This document shows positions 11,722 through 22,022 of a DNA stretch of 64,000 nucleotides, piece after piece. The notes beneath the pieces were generated by a model. The model searched no databases and was not told the origin of the DNA. It saw only the letters and a list, made by a program, of their open reading frames with translations. Each line of letters starts with the position of its first letter. Within the stretch, counting starts at the first letter, position 1. The stretch comes from Pictodentalium vernedei. Lineage: Eukaryota > Mollusca > Scaphopoda > Dentaliida > Dentaliidae. The translations under genes were made by a program, and so were the position numbers. The stretch lies in the NCBI GenBank assembly GCA_031216915.1, contig CM062297.1, forward strand, positions 541,344,971 through 541,408,970. The letters are read 5' to 3'.

Positions 11722-12644
11722 CTACCCTTACCCGTGAGTAAGTAGAAGCAGTGGCAGAAAGATCAGCCCTTGGTTTCGCAGAGGAAGCAGAAGGGTGCTT
11801 GTTAGGCTTTGGACGGCCCCTGCCTCCAATAGAAGGCTGACCAAGCTGACGAAGCAGCAGCTGATCTATGGAATGACATAGGACTTCCTCCCGGACTGTC
11901 ACCACGGAACCATGGAATAGTTGCGCTGCCCCTCAGGAAGGGAACGGCATGTGTCCAACACAGCGTCCCTGCGAACTAATTCCAAGTTAGCTGTTACAGG
12001 CATGCGTGTGCATGACGACGTGATCCAAGAGAGAAAGCATGCCCAGCATCTCCCTCGATAAGCTCAACAGGGTCTCCAAAGTCTCCATAGGAATAACGGC
12101 TGACTTGGGCTTGGAAAGCCCGAGGGAGGTGGAGTCCTGATCCAAGACCGCCAAAGTCTGGTAGACTGACGGATTGGCGGAATCGTAGGATAACACACTG
12201 GAGGCAAAAAAGTGTCTTCATAGCCTTGGAACTCAGCTTAGAGTCCAAAGCTGAAAATGCTTCAACCACCTGTACCGACTGGCAGGGTCGAAGGCGCCCA
12301 GAAGCAGGTTGCTCCACAGGCTGTAGGTGCGCGACTGATGAACGTGGCCTGGCTGACACTGTCGGCTGGTTTGATGGTTTGAGATCTGGAAGGAACCCAA
12401 ACACAAAGTCAAGAGCTGCCCCCAAGTCAGAAGACTGTTAGCTCTCGACATCAGGTATGTCGGACTCATCTTCGGAGTCGGAAGACACATAGCCCATCAT
12501 GGGCAAATCAGCCGATGCCTCCCATGGTGTAGGCACACCTGAGGGATCAGAAAGCAACCGGTTTCTGATCCCGGGAGGTGGCGGGAGGCCCTAAGCTCAC
12601 GGCCTGTGTTGTCCGGTTCGACGTGGCTTCACTCCTGACCCTTT

Positions 12645-12894
12645 TAACTGGTAAAGTGCTGAGTTTTTTCTGACAACAAATCAAAGCTCATCATATACTG
12701 CTCTATTACATTTAATTGGATAGTGCCTAATAGGCACTATCCAATTAAATGTCAGAGAGCAAGGTATTGTATAAAAAATCTGATTCATATCAGGGACAAT
12801 AAAGGCTTCCTCAGGCAGAAGGTAGGTACAGACAGTTATTGCTGGTCACTTTTAGTAAAGCCCAAAATAGGGCTTCCAGCACTCTACCAGTTAA
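12645..12894. mobile_element. TTAA-flanked MITE inside the DIRS gag region
   Basis: TTAA occurs at both ends (12645-12648 and 12891-12894). Terminal inverted repeats are CTGGTAAAGTGCTGAG on the left against CTGGTAGAGTGCTGGA as the inverse of the right end. A second related element with the same termini lies at 37092-37401. TTAA targets with short inverted repeats suggest piggyBac-type mobilisation. A 43-bp perfect palindrome is inside at 12709-12751. Confidence 0.72.
12709..12751. repeat. 43-bp perfect palindrome
   Basis: Each arm is 21 bp (reading catttaattggatagtgcct inward), mirrored around the centre near 12730. It lies inside the TTAA MITE. A related imperfect hairpin occupies the matching place in the copy at 37092-37401 (about 37231-37260). 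Confidence 0.9.
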
Positions 12895-13769
12895 CCAGCG
12901 AAGGGTCATGATCCTCAAATACACCCGACACGGGGCGATGAGTGGCAGCCGAAACATCTGAAGGCACATGTGTGTAGGGGTATGACATACCCCGAGGATC
13001 TACAGAGCGGAAACTCAGGAGAGTCGCTGCAGACCTCTGAGGGACAGAAGGACCAGGCTGCACAAAAGACGTTGGTCCCGCAAAACTGGCCATGTGACCA
13101 TAGTGCGTGGAAGGAAACGCCACAGAGTTCATGGTGGCCCCACAATGAACATCCGAATCCAATGAGAAAACTGCGGCGCTCAACAGCTGAGAGACCACAG
13201 CAGAGGGTTCGGCCAGCAGCCCCTTCCGACTTCGCCGAGATGAAGTCAGGGAAGGCTGAGGCCCATAGCCCCACATCTACACTACCAGACAACTCTGAAG
13301 ACCCCTGCAGGGATAAAACTGCTGTGCTCAATGGCGAAGTGGCCACAGCAGAGGGTTCGGTCGGCAGCCACTTCCGACTTTGCCGTGTTAAAGTCAGGGC
13401 AGGCTGAGGCCGTTACCCCACATATCCATACTACCAGACATCGCTGCAGACCCCTGCAGGGATAAGCCAAGGCCGGCTGAAATGGTGACCGATGAGCAGC
13501 AGATACAATGGAAGCTGTTGAAACTGGTGGAAAGGGGAGAGAGCAACCGAGCTCAGCCTCCAAAGGAGGAGTCACAACCCTAGTGACAGCCTCAGATGTC
13601 GACTGGAGAGGGACCATAGTCCTGAAACCAGGCATCTCTTTACCAGACAACTCCCGCAGTATCCACCACAGATAAAAACTGCACATCCCCCATGGAGGGG
13701 GTATAACTCTCATCAGACATGGCCGTGTCAGGAGGCCCGAATGACAGCATTCCCACCTCCCCTCCCCTA

Positions 13770-13787
13770 CCCCCCCCCCCCCCCCCC
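13770..13787 (+). repeat. Poly-C tract (18 C)
   Basis: An uninterrupted run of 18 C within the DIRS gag-like region; on the coding (minus) strand it is poly-G. It is likely to be slippage-prone. Confidence 0.9.
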
Positions 13788-14339
13788 TGTCCCCCCAGCA
13801 GGTGCAGGAGGAACGGCTACGAGAGCGCACCATAAGCTAGGGCAAAAGGCATTGCCCTAAAGGAACAGTACTGGACATACCAGAGGTGAGAGCAGTAGAA
13901 GAAAAAGGTGACTCAACAGATGTAGAAAGTAGAAGAATACCCCAAACTACAAGAGAGAGGTGGCAGAAAAAAGACCGGCAACTGAACCCAGATGGCCGAC
14001 AGGGACCCAAAAAACAGAAATTCTGCCCTCAACAGAGAGGAGAAATCCTGTCCATACAGTCCCCCATTGACACCTAACTCCAATAATAATAATAAAATTT
14101 ATCAACCGAAAATTTTTATGTCCGAACCGCACGGTATGCGAAAGTCGCAAGTGACAGGGAAAATATATAAAATACAATGAAAATGTGGTTGAAAATAATA
14201 ACGAGAATATATAAAACCCAGTCCTGTTATTATACAATCCTCAGACCCATAATTCCAATGACAGGTAACCATTATCAACGAGTTGAATTATCACTGTTTC
14301 TGAATGCAAAATGGACGTCCTGCCACATGGGCGGACGAA

Positions 14340-14595
14340 AAAAGAATGATTCATTAGTGACTGCCTGTGCACTGGTTCCGGAAGTTGTGGATTTGTACTA
14401 AGAGAAGAGCGTCCCCTACTGGGTGTGCGCCGATGGCACTCGACCCAGTTTTGGCTTATTTTTTCTTGGTGCTTTTGCACCACTTTTCTTTCCCAATCAT
14501 TTGGGAAAGATCAAAATAGAGAGTATATTTTCCAAGTTAGGGTCTTCCACTGTAGTGCAAGCCTGTAGTAAAGAATTGTAAGGTAGGTTGATAAG
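14340..14595 (+). repeat. DIRS 5' inverted terminal repeat
   Basis: Reverse complement of 8500-8745. It includes the 'ggcttattttttcttggtgc' stretch near 14452 and ends 'aaggtaggttgataag' next to AAA and resumed satellite A sequence. A third copy of this repeat lies at 54617-54864. Confidence 0.87.
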
Positions 14596-14698
14596 AAAAC
14601 CTCGGGTAACATGAATTTTTAACCTCTTTGAGGGTTATCGCTCTGTAACCAGCCCTAAACTGGTTAATGCTTGGTTTTGTGAATACCATCATTACTTA
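14596..14698 (+). repeat. Satellite A array, segment 4
   Basis: Contains the end of the monomer broken at 8460 by the DIRS element ('aacatgaatttttaacc' to 'taccatcattactta'). It is then interrupted by a family P element. Confidence 0.75.
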
Positions 14699-17514
14699 AA
14701 CTAGAGGGGTGTCATTTGTGTGCAAAGCGCACTATAGTATATCCCCACATTCGCATTTGTGATTTTTGTCGGGGCCGAATCAAAAATCCAAAACCTTTAT
14801 GCACATCTACAAATGCTATTGATTAACATGAACACACTTTTAGTGTTTCGAATTGAAACCCCTAGGAGTTTTTCGCCAGAAACCATTCCTCTATCGACAA
14901 AAATGGTGCCCCTTGTACCCCTCGGGGCCAAATCAAAAATCCAAAACCTTTATGCACATCTACAGACCCTACTGATTAACATGAACACACTTTTAGTGTT
15001 TCGAATTGAAACCCCCAGGAGTTTCTAACGACAAAAGAGGTGGCCCTTGCGCCCCCGAGGGCCGAATCAAAAATCCAAAACATTTATGCACATCTACAGA
15101 CCCTATGAATGAACATGAACACACTTTCAATGTTTCGAATTGAAACCCCTAGGAGTTTTTCTCCGGAAACCATTCTTCTAACGACAAAAATGGTGCCCCT
15201 TGCACCCCTCGAAGCCGAATCAAAAATCCAAAACCTTTATGCACATCTACAGACCCAATTGATTAACATAAACACACTTTTAGTGTTTCGAATTGAAACC
15301 CCTAGGAGTTTTTCTCCGGAAACCATTCCTCTAATGACAAAAATGGTACCCATTTCGCCCCTTGGGGCCGAATAAAAAATCCAAAACCTTTATGCACATC
15401 TACAGACCCTATTAATGAAGACAAACACACTTTCAATGTTTCGAAATTGAAACCTCTATAAGTTTTTCGCCGGAAACCATTCCTCTAACAACAAAAATGG
15501 TGCCCCCTGTGCCCTTCGAAGCCGAATAAAAAATCCAAAGCCTTTATGCACATCTACAGACCTATTAATGAAGGTGAACAAACTTTCAGTGTTTCGAATT
15601 GAAACCCCTAGGAGTTTTTCGCCGGAAACCACTCCTCTAACGACAAAAATGGAGCCCCTTGAAGCCAAATCAAAAATCCAAAACCTTTATGCACATCTAC
15701 AGACCCTATTGATTAACATGAACACACTTTCAGTGTTTCGAATTGAAACCCCCAGGAGTTTCTAACGACAAAAGAGGTGGCCCTTGCGCCCCCGAGGGCC
15801 GAATCAAAAATCCAAAACATTTATGCACATCTACAGACCCTATGAATGAACATGAACACACTTTCAATGTTTCAAATTGAAACCCTGGGAGTTTTTTTCC
15901 GGAAACCATTCCACTAACGACAAAAATGGTGCCCCTTGCGCCCTCCGAAGCTGAATCAAAAATACAAAACCTTTATGCACATCTACAGGCCATATTGATT
16001 AACATGAACACACTTTTAGTGTTTCGAATTGAAACCCCTAGGAGTTTTTCTCCGGAAACCATTCCTCTAATGACAAAAATGGTACCCATTTCGCCCCTTG
16101 GGGCCGAATAAAAAATCCAAAACCTTTATGCACATCTACAGACCCTATTAATGAAGACAAACACACTTTCAATGTTTCGAAATTGAAACCTCTAGAAGTT
16201 TTTCGCCGGAAACCATTCCTCTAACAACAAAAATGGTGCCCCCTGTGCCCTTCGAAGCCGAATAAAAAATCCAAAGCCTTTATGCACATCTACAGACCTA
16301 TTAATGAAGGTGAACAAACTTTCAGTGTTTCGAATTGAAACCCCTAGGAGTTTTTCGCCGGAAACCACTCCTCTAACGACAAAAATGGAGCCCCTTGAAG
16401 CCAAATCAAAAATCCAAAACCTTTATGCACATCTACAGACCCTATTGATTAACATGAACACACTTTCAGTGTTTCGAATTGAAACCCCTAGGAATTTTTC
16501 TCCGGAAGCCATTCCTCTAACGGCAAAAATGGTGCCCCTTGCACCCCTCGGGGCCGAATCAAAAATCCCAAACCTTTATGCACATCTACAGACCCTGCTA
16601 ATGAACATGAACACACTTTCAGTGTTTTGAATTGAAACTCCTAGCAGTTTTTCGCCGGAGACCATTCCTCTAACAACAAAAATGGTGCCCCCTGTGCCCT
16701 TCGAAGCCGAATAAAAAATCCAAAGCCTTTATGCACATCTACAGACCTATTAATGAAGGTGAACAAACTTTCAGTGTTTCGAATTGAAACCCCTAGGAGG
16801 TTTTCGCCGGAAACCACTCCTCTAACGACAAAAATGGAGCCCCTTGCGCCCCTTGAAGCCAAATCAAAAATCCAAAACCTTTATGCACATCTACAGACCC
16901 CATTGATTAACATGAACACACTTTCAGTGTTTCGAATTGAAACCCCTAGGAGTTTTTCTCCGGAAGCCGTTCCTCTAACGGCAAAAATGGTGCCCCTTGC
17001 ACCCCTTGGGGCCGAATCAAAAATTCAAAACCTTTATGCACATCTACAGACCCTACTAATGAACATGAACACACTTTCAGTGTTTCGAATTGAAACTCCT
17101 AACAGTTTTTCGCCGGAAACCATTCCTCTAACGACAAAAAATGGTGCTCCTTGCGCCCCTCGGGGCCGAATCAAAAATCCAAAACCTTTATGCACATCTA
17201 CAGACCCTATGAATGAACATGAACACACTTTCAATGTTTCAAATTGAAACCCCTAGGAGTTTTTCGCCGTAAACCATTCCTCTAACGACAAAAGTGGTGC
17301 CCCTTACGCCCCCGAGGGCCGAATCAAAAATCCAAAACCTTTATGCACATCTACAGACCCTATGAATGAACATGAACACACTTTCAATGTTTTGAACTGA
17401 AACCCCTAGGAGTTTTTCGCCGGAAACCATTCCCGGACGTACGGAGGTACGGACGGACGGACGGACGGATGGAGACAACCAATATATCCCTGCAATTTTT
17501 CAAATGCGGGGATA
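14699..17514 (+). mobile_element. Family P element with 153-bp tandem core
   Basis: The 5' end reads AACTAGAGGGGTGTC, then a small TGTGC/GCAC hairpin and ATCCCCACATTCGCATTTG. The core has about seventeen tandem units of about 153 bp, each with 'atgcacatctacagacc' and 'gaattgaaacccctaggag'. A CGGA tract follows at about 17438-17470, then a 3' hairpin (about 17486-17514, stem ATCCCTGCA / TGCGGGGAT) carrying the inverse of the 5' motif. Because 153 is 51 codons, open frames run through several units; they are repeat artefacts. A segment of about 736 bp is itself duplicated (15050-15780 and 15780-16500). The pearl/Helentron-like label is inferred from architecture. Confidence 0.82.
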
Positions 17515-18105
17515 AAAATGATCCTCGGTGAATTCCACTTCCAATGAAGGAGGTTATGTTTATCTCACAGGTACAAATTGGGTGTTATGGGTGTCCAAGA
17601 ACAGCCCATTTTCTCAAAATGTCTATACTTGGCAGCCACTGGAGGGTTAACAAATGCTTACTGGAATATTTTGTCCATGCAACTTGTAACGTCACTCCAA
17701 GACCTGCAAAAGGTAAATTTTTCTTGAAAACTTACCACATTTTTTGGAGAAATCCACAGAAAACGGGAATTTTAAGCTTTTAAGGGGTATATCTACTTAA
17801 CCAGTCGAAAATGGGTTAAGACCTCGGTTTTTGAATACCTCTACGACTTACAATAGTTCTCCCTATCAGTTTTGCGTCTGGTAAAAGAAGTTACATTTCT
17901 CTGTGGCATTCCCATTTGATGTTGTTGTACCCAAAAAAAGACTATTTCTTCAAAATTTTGACATTTTACAGTCCATGGAGGGTTAAATGTTTACCGGAAT
18001 ATTTTATCCATGCAGCTGGTAATGTGACACCAAGACCTATCAATGGCCATTTTCTCTTGAAAACCTACAAGATGTTTGTAAAGAAGTCCAGGGAAAACAT
18101 AATTT
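17515..18105 (+). repeat. Satellite A array, segment 5
   Basis: An A1 monomer starts at 17515 and an A2 monomer near 17850. The segment separates the two oppositely oriented P elements and ends at 'gaaaacataattt', the junction of the second P element. Confidence 0.8.
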
Positions 18106-20372
18106 TTATCCCCGCATTTGAAAAAAAGCGGGGATATATTGGTTATCTCCGTCCGTCCGTCCGTCCATCTGTACATCCGTCCGTCCATCCGGGAATGGTT
18201 TCCGGCGAAAAACTCCTAGGGGTTTCAATTCGAAACATTGAAAGTGTGTTCATGTTTATTCATAGGGTCTGTAGATGTGCATAAAGGTTTTGGATTTTTT
18301 ATTCGGCCCTCGGGGGCACAAGGGGCACCACTTTTGTCGTTAGAGGAATGGTTTCCGGCGAAAAACTCCTAGGGGTTTCAATTCGAAATATTGAAAGTGT
18401 GTTCATGTTCATTCATAGGGTCTGTAGATGTGCATAAAGGTTTTGGATTTTTGATTCAGCCCTCGGGGGCGTAAGGGGCACCACTTTTGTCGTTAGAGGA
18501 ATGGTTTCCGGCGAAAAACTCCCAGGGGTTTCAATTCGAAACGTTGAAAGTGTGTTCATGTTCATTCATAGGGTCTGTAGATGTGCATAAAGGTTTTGGA
18601 TTTTTTATTGGGCCCTCTGGGGCGTAAGGGGCACCACTTTTGTCGTTAGAGGAATGGTTTCCGGCAAAAAACTCCTAGGGGTTTCAATTCGAAACATTGA
18701 AAGTGTGTTCATGTTCATTCATAGGGTCTGCAGATGTGCATAAAGGTTTTGGATTTTTGATTCGGCCCTCGGGGGAGTAAGGGGCACCACTTTTGTTGTT
18801 AGAGGAATGGTTTACGGCAAAAAACTCCTAGGGGTTTCAATTCGAAACATTGAAAGTGTGTTCATGTTCATTCATAGGGTCTGCAGATGTACATAAAGGT
18901 TTTGGATTTTTGATTCGGCCCTCGGGGGTGTAAGGGGCACCACTTTTGTCGTTAAAGGAATGGTTTCCGGCGAAAAACTCCTAGGGGTTTCAATTTCGAA
19001 ACATTGAAAGTGTGTTCATGTTCATTCACAGGGTCTGTAGATGTGCATAAAGGTTTTGGATTTTTGATTCGGCCCTCGGGGCATAAGGGGCACCACTTTT
19101 GTCGTTATAGGAATGGTTTCCGGTGAAAAACTCCTAGGGGTTTCAATTCAAAACATTGAAAGTGTGTTCATGTTCATTCATAGGGTCTGTAGATGTGCAT
19201 AAAGGTTTTGGATTTTTGATTCGGCCCTCGGGGGCATAAGGGGCTCCACTTTTGTCGTTAGAGGAATGGTTTCCGGCGAAAAACTCCTACGAGTTTCAAT
19301 TCGAAACATTGAAAGTGTGTTCAGGTTCATTCATAGGGTCTGTAGATGTGCATGAAGGTTTTGGATTTTTGATTCGGCCCCTAGGGGTGCAAGGGACACC
19401 ATTTTTGTTGTTAGAGGAATGGTTTCCTGCAAAAAACTGCTAGGAGTTTCAATTCAAAACACTGAAAGTGTGTTATGTTCATTAGTAGGATTCTGTAGAT
19501 GTGCATAAAGGTCTTGGATTTTTTATTCGGCCCCGAGGGGCGCAAGGGGCACCATTTTTGTCGTTAGAGGAATGGTTTCCGGAGAAAAACTCCTAGGGGT
19601 TTCAATTCGAAACACTAAAAGTGTGTTCATGTTAATCAATAGGGTCTGTAGATGTGCATAAAGGTTTTGGATTTTTGATTTGGCCCTCGGGGGTGTAAGG
19701 GGCACCACTTTTGTCGTTAGAGGAATGGTTTCCGGCGAAAAACTCCTAGGGGTTTCAATTCGAAACATTGAAAGTGTGTTCATGTTCATTCATAGGGTCT
19801 GTAGATGTGCATAAAGGTTTTGGATTTTTAATTCGGCCCCGAGGGGCGCAAGGGGCACCGTTTTTGTCATTAGAGGAATGGTTTCCGGCAAAAAAACTGC
19901 TAGGAGTTTCAATTCAAAACACTGAAAGTGTGTTCATGTTCATTAGTAGGGTCTGTAGATGTGCATAAAGGTTTTGGATTTTTGATTCGGCCCCGAGGGG
20001 CGCAAGGGGGACCATTTTTGTCGTTAGAGGAATGGTTTCCGAAGAAAAACTCCTAGGGGTTTCAATTCGAAACACTAAAAGTGTGTTCATGTTAATCAAT
20101 GGAGTCTGTAGATGTGCATAAAGGTTTTGGATTTTGGGTTTGGCCCCGAGGGGCGCAAGGAGCACCACTTTTGTCGTTAGAGGAATGGTTTCCAGCGAAA
20201 AACTCCTAGGGGTTTCAATTCGAAACATTGAAAGTGTGTTCATGTTCATTCATAGGGTCTGTAGATGTGCATAAAGGTTTTGGATTTTTGATTCGGCCCC
20301 GACAATAATCACAACTGCGAATGCGGGGATATACTATAGTGTGCTTTGCACACAAATGACACCCCTCTAGTT
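18106..20372 (-). mobile_element. Family P element, inverted copy
   Basis: The same element as 14699-17514 on the opposite strand. On the plus strand it begins with the 3' hairpin (perfect ATCCCCGC / GCGGGGAT stem near 18108-18136), followed by a CCGT-rich tract (18149-18190) and about fourteen core units. It ends with the 5' terminus, whose inverse reads TGTGCAAAGCACA hairpin and AAACTAGAGGGGTGTC. It interrupts satellite A between 'gaaaacataa' and 'ttaagcttttgatg', a different site from the first copy. Confidence 0.82.
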
Positions 20373-21094
20373 TAAGCTTTTGATGAGTATTAACTACCCC
20401 AAAAGGGGTTAACGCTTGGTTTTTTGAATACCCTTATTACTTACAAAAATGGTCCTCGGTGAATTCTACTTCCAACAAAGGAGATTATGTTTATCTCTCC
20501 GGTATCCATTGGGTGCTGTTTCAACAAAATTACGATGCTTGGCAAACTGTAGAGGGTTAATAAAGGCTCACTGGAACATTTTGTAAATCAACTTGTAATG
20601 TCACACAAAGACCTGCGAATAGTCAATTTTTCTTGAAAACCTACAAGATGTTTTTAGAGAAATCCACAGAAAATGGGAATTTTAAGCTTTTAAGGCATAT
20701 CTCTCTTTAACCTGTCCAAAATGGGTTGACTTCGACTTTTGAATAGCCTTACTACTTATAAAAATGTTTCTGTATAAATGTTGCGCTCGACAAAAAAAAC
20801 ACTTTTCTTTGTGGCATACCCACTGGGTGCTGTTGGTGTCCAAAAACAGCCCACTTATCACAATTTTGACTTTTAGCTGGTTGTGGAGGGTTAATGCTCA
20901 CCAGAGTGTTTTGTCCTTACAACTTCTATTGTCACACCAAGACCTGCACATGGCCAATTTTTCTTGAAAATCTACAAGACTCGTTTAAAGAAATACACAG
21001 AAAACATGAATTTTTGAGTTTTTGAGGAGCACTGCAGTTTAACCAGCCCAAAACGGGGTAACATTATTTTTTTTTTATTATCCTTATTACTTAC
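20373..21094 (+). repeat. Satellite A array, segment 6
   Basis: A1 (about 20445) and A2 (about 20762) monomers. The segment ends in 'ccttattacttac' where the family D cluster begins. Confidence 0.8.
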
Positions 21095-22022
21095 ACTTAG
21101 ATGTGAGTCTTCCATGGAAGACGTGTGTCGCCTGCACTATATTTTAATACTTCAGACAGAATTCTAAGTGGAAAAGGGGCATAACTCTGGAGAAAATACA
21201 GCGGATCAAAAAATAAAATAGGAGGTGCACAATGCCATTATGTGATAAAGAATCACTGAAAGTTTCATCAAAATCCATTCATAGGTTAGAGGAGTGGCGG
21301 ATAAGAGAAAGTGTGACGCGGACGACGCGGACAACGACGCGGACGACGCAAGACGACAAAAGTAATCCATGTATGTTGCTCCCCACTTCGTGGGGCAGGC
21401 AACACAACAATGCCATTATTGCGTCGCCTGCCCCACAAAGTGGGGAGCGACATATAGGGATTACTTTTGTCGTCTTGCGTCATCCGCGTCGTCGTCCGCG
21501 TTGTCCGCGTCACACTTTCTCTTATCCGCCTCTCCTCTTTAACCTATGAATGGATTTTGATGAAACTTTCAGTCGTTCTTTATCACATAATGGCATTGTT
21601 GTGTCGCCTGCCCCACGAAGTGGGGAGCGACATATAGGGATTACTTTTGTCATCTTGCATCGTCCGCATCGTCCGCGTCACACTTTCTCTTATCCGCCAC
21701 TCCTCTTTAACCTATAAATGGATTTTTTTTCATCAAAATCCATTCATAGGTTAAAGAGGAGTGGCGGATAAGAGAAAGTGTGATGCGGACGACGACGCGG
21801 ACGACGCAAGACGACAAAAGTAATCCCTATATGTCGCTCCCCACTTTGTGGGGCAGGCGACACAACAATGCCATTATGTGATAAAGAATAACTGAAAGTT
21901 TCATCAAAATCCATTCATAGGTTAAAGAGGAGTGGCGGATAAGAGAAAGTGTGACGCAGACGACGTGGACGACACAAGTAATCCCTATATGTCGCTCCCC
22001 ACTTCGTGGGGCAGGCGACACA
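21095..22022. mobile_element. Family D element, rearranged into an inverted cluster
   Basis: The 5' end is at 21095: palindrome GTCTTCCATGGAAGAC (21107-21122), then TGTCGCCTGC (21126-21135). The 3' module is a GACGCGGACGACG-rich tract plus a hairpin CCCCACTTCGTGGGG and GCAGGCGACA, the inverse of the 5' motif. It occurs once forward (to about 21408), twice reversed (about 21418-21727) and twice forward (21730-22022), giving large inverted repeats centred near 21410 and 21729. The whole sits between 'cttattacttac' and 'aaaaaatgatcc' of satellite A. Confidence 0.8.

Larger units (their letters stand above)
11994..13833 (-). pseudogene. Probable DIRS gag-like region, broken
   Basis: Several minus-strand open frames (13833-13282, 13346-12915, 12490-12233, 12425-11994) lie where DIRS ORF1 belongs, between the 5' terminal repeat and RT. 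I recognise no conserved domain. The sequence has a direct duplication of about 148 bp (starting near 13200 and 13348), an 18-C tract (13770-13787) and a 250-bp TTAA MITE insertion (12645-12894). The gag assignment is from position only. Confidence 0.45.
8461..14595 (-). mobile_element. DIRS-type tyrosine-recombinase retrotransposon, decayed
   Basis: The element is transcribed on the minus strand. In that orientation the order is 5' inverted terminal repeat (14595-14340), gag-like region, reverse transcriptase/RNase H, tyrosine recombinase, internal complementary region (8917-8826) and 3' terminal repeat (8745-8461). This is the diagnostic DIRS layout. There is no target duplication. The satellite A phrase broken at 8460 resumes at 14596, and both junctions show AAA. 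The proteins carry several frameshifts, a TTAA-type MITE sits inside the gag region, and one RNase H acidic residue is lost, so this copy is not autonomous. Classification rests on recognisable RT, RNase H and YR motifs plus the terminal structure. Confidence 0.88.

Noticed and set aside
9322-13407. Plus-strand open frames within the DIRS region as separate genes
   Set aside because: They are antisense shadows of recognisable minus-strand RT, RNase H and recombinase sequence.
14759-17247. Repeated open frames suggesting a family of related small proteins ('FRIETPRSFSPETIPL' repeated)
   Set aside because: The 153-bp unit is a multiple of three, so a frame open in one unit stays open in many. 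Both strands show such frames, and there is no start, stop or splice organisation. Best read as repeat-derived.
18106-20372. Long terminal inverted repeats of one giant element (14699-20372)
   Set aside because: Each P copy has its own complete 5' and 3' ends, and satellite A lies between them, so these are two separate insertions.
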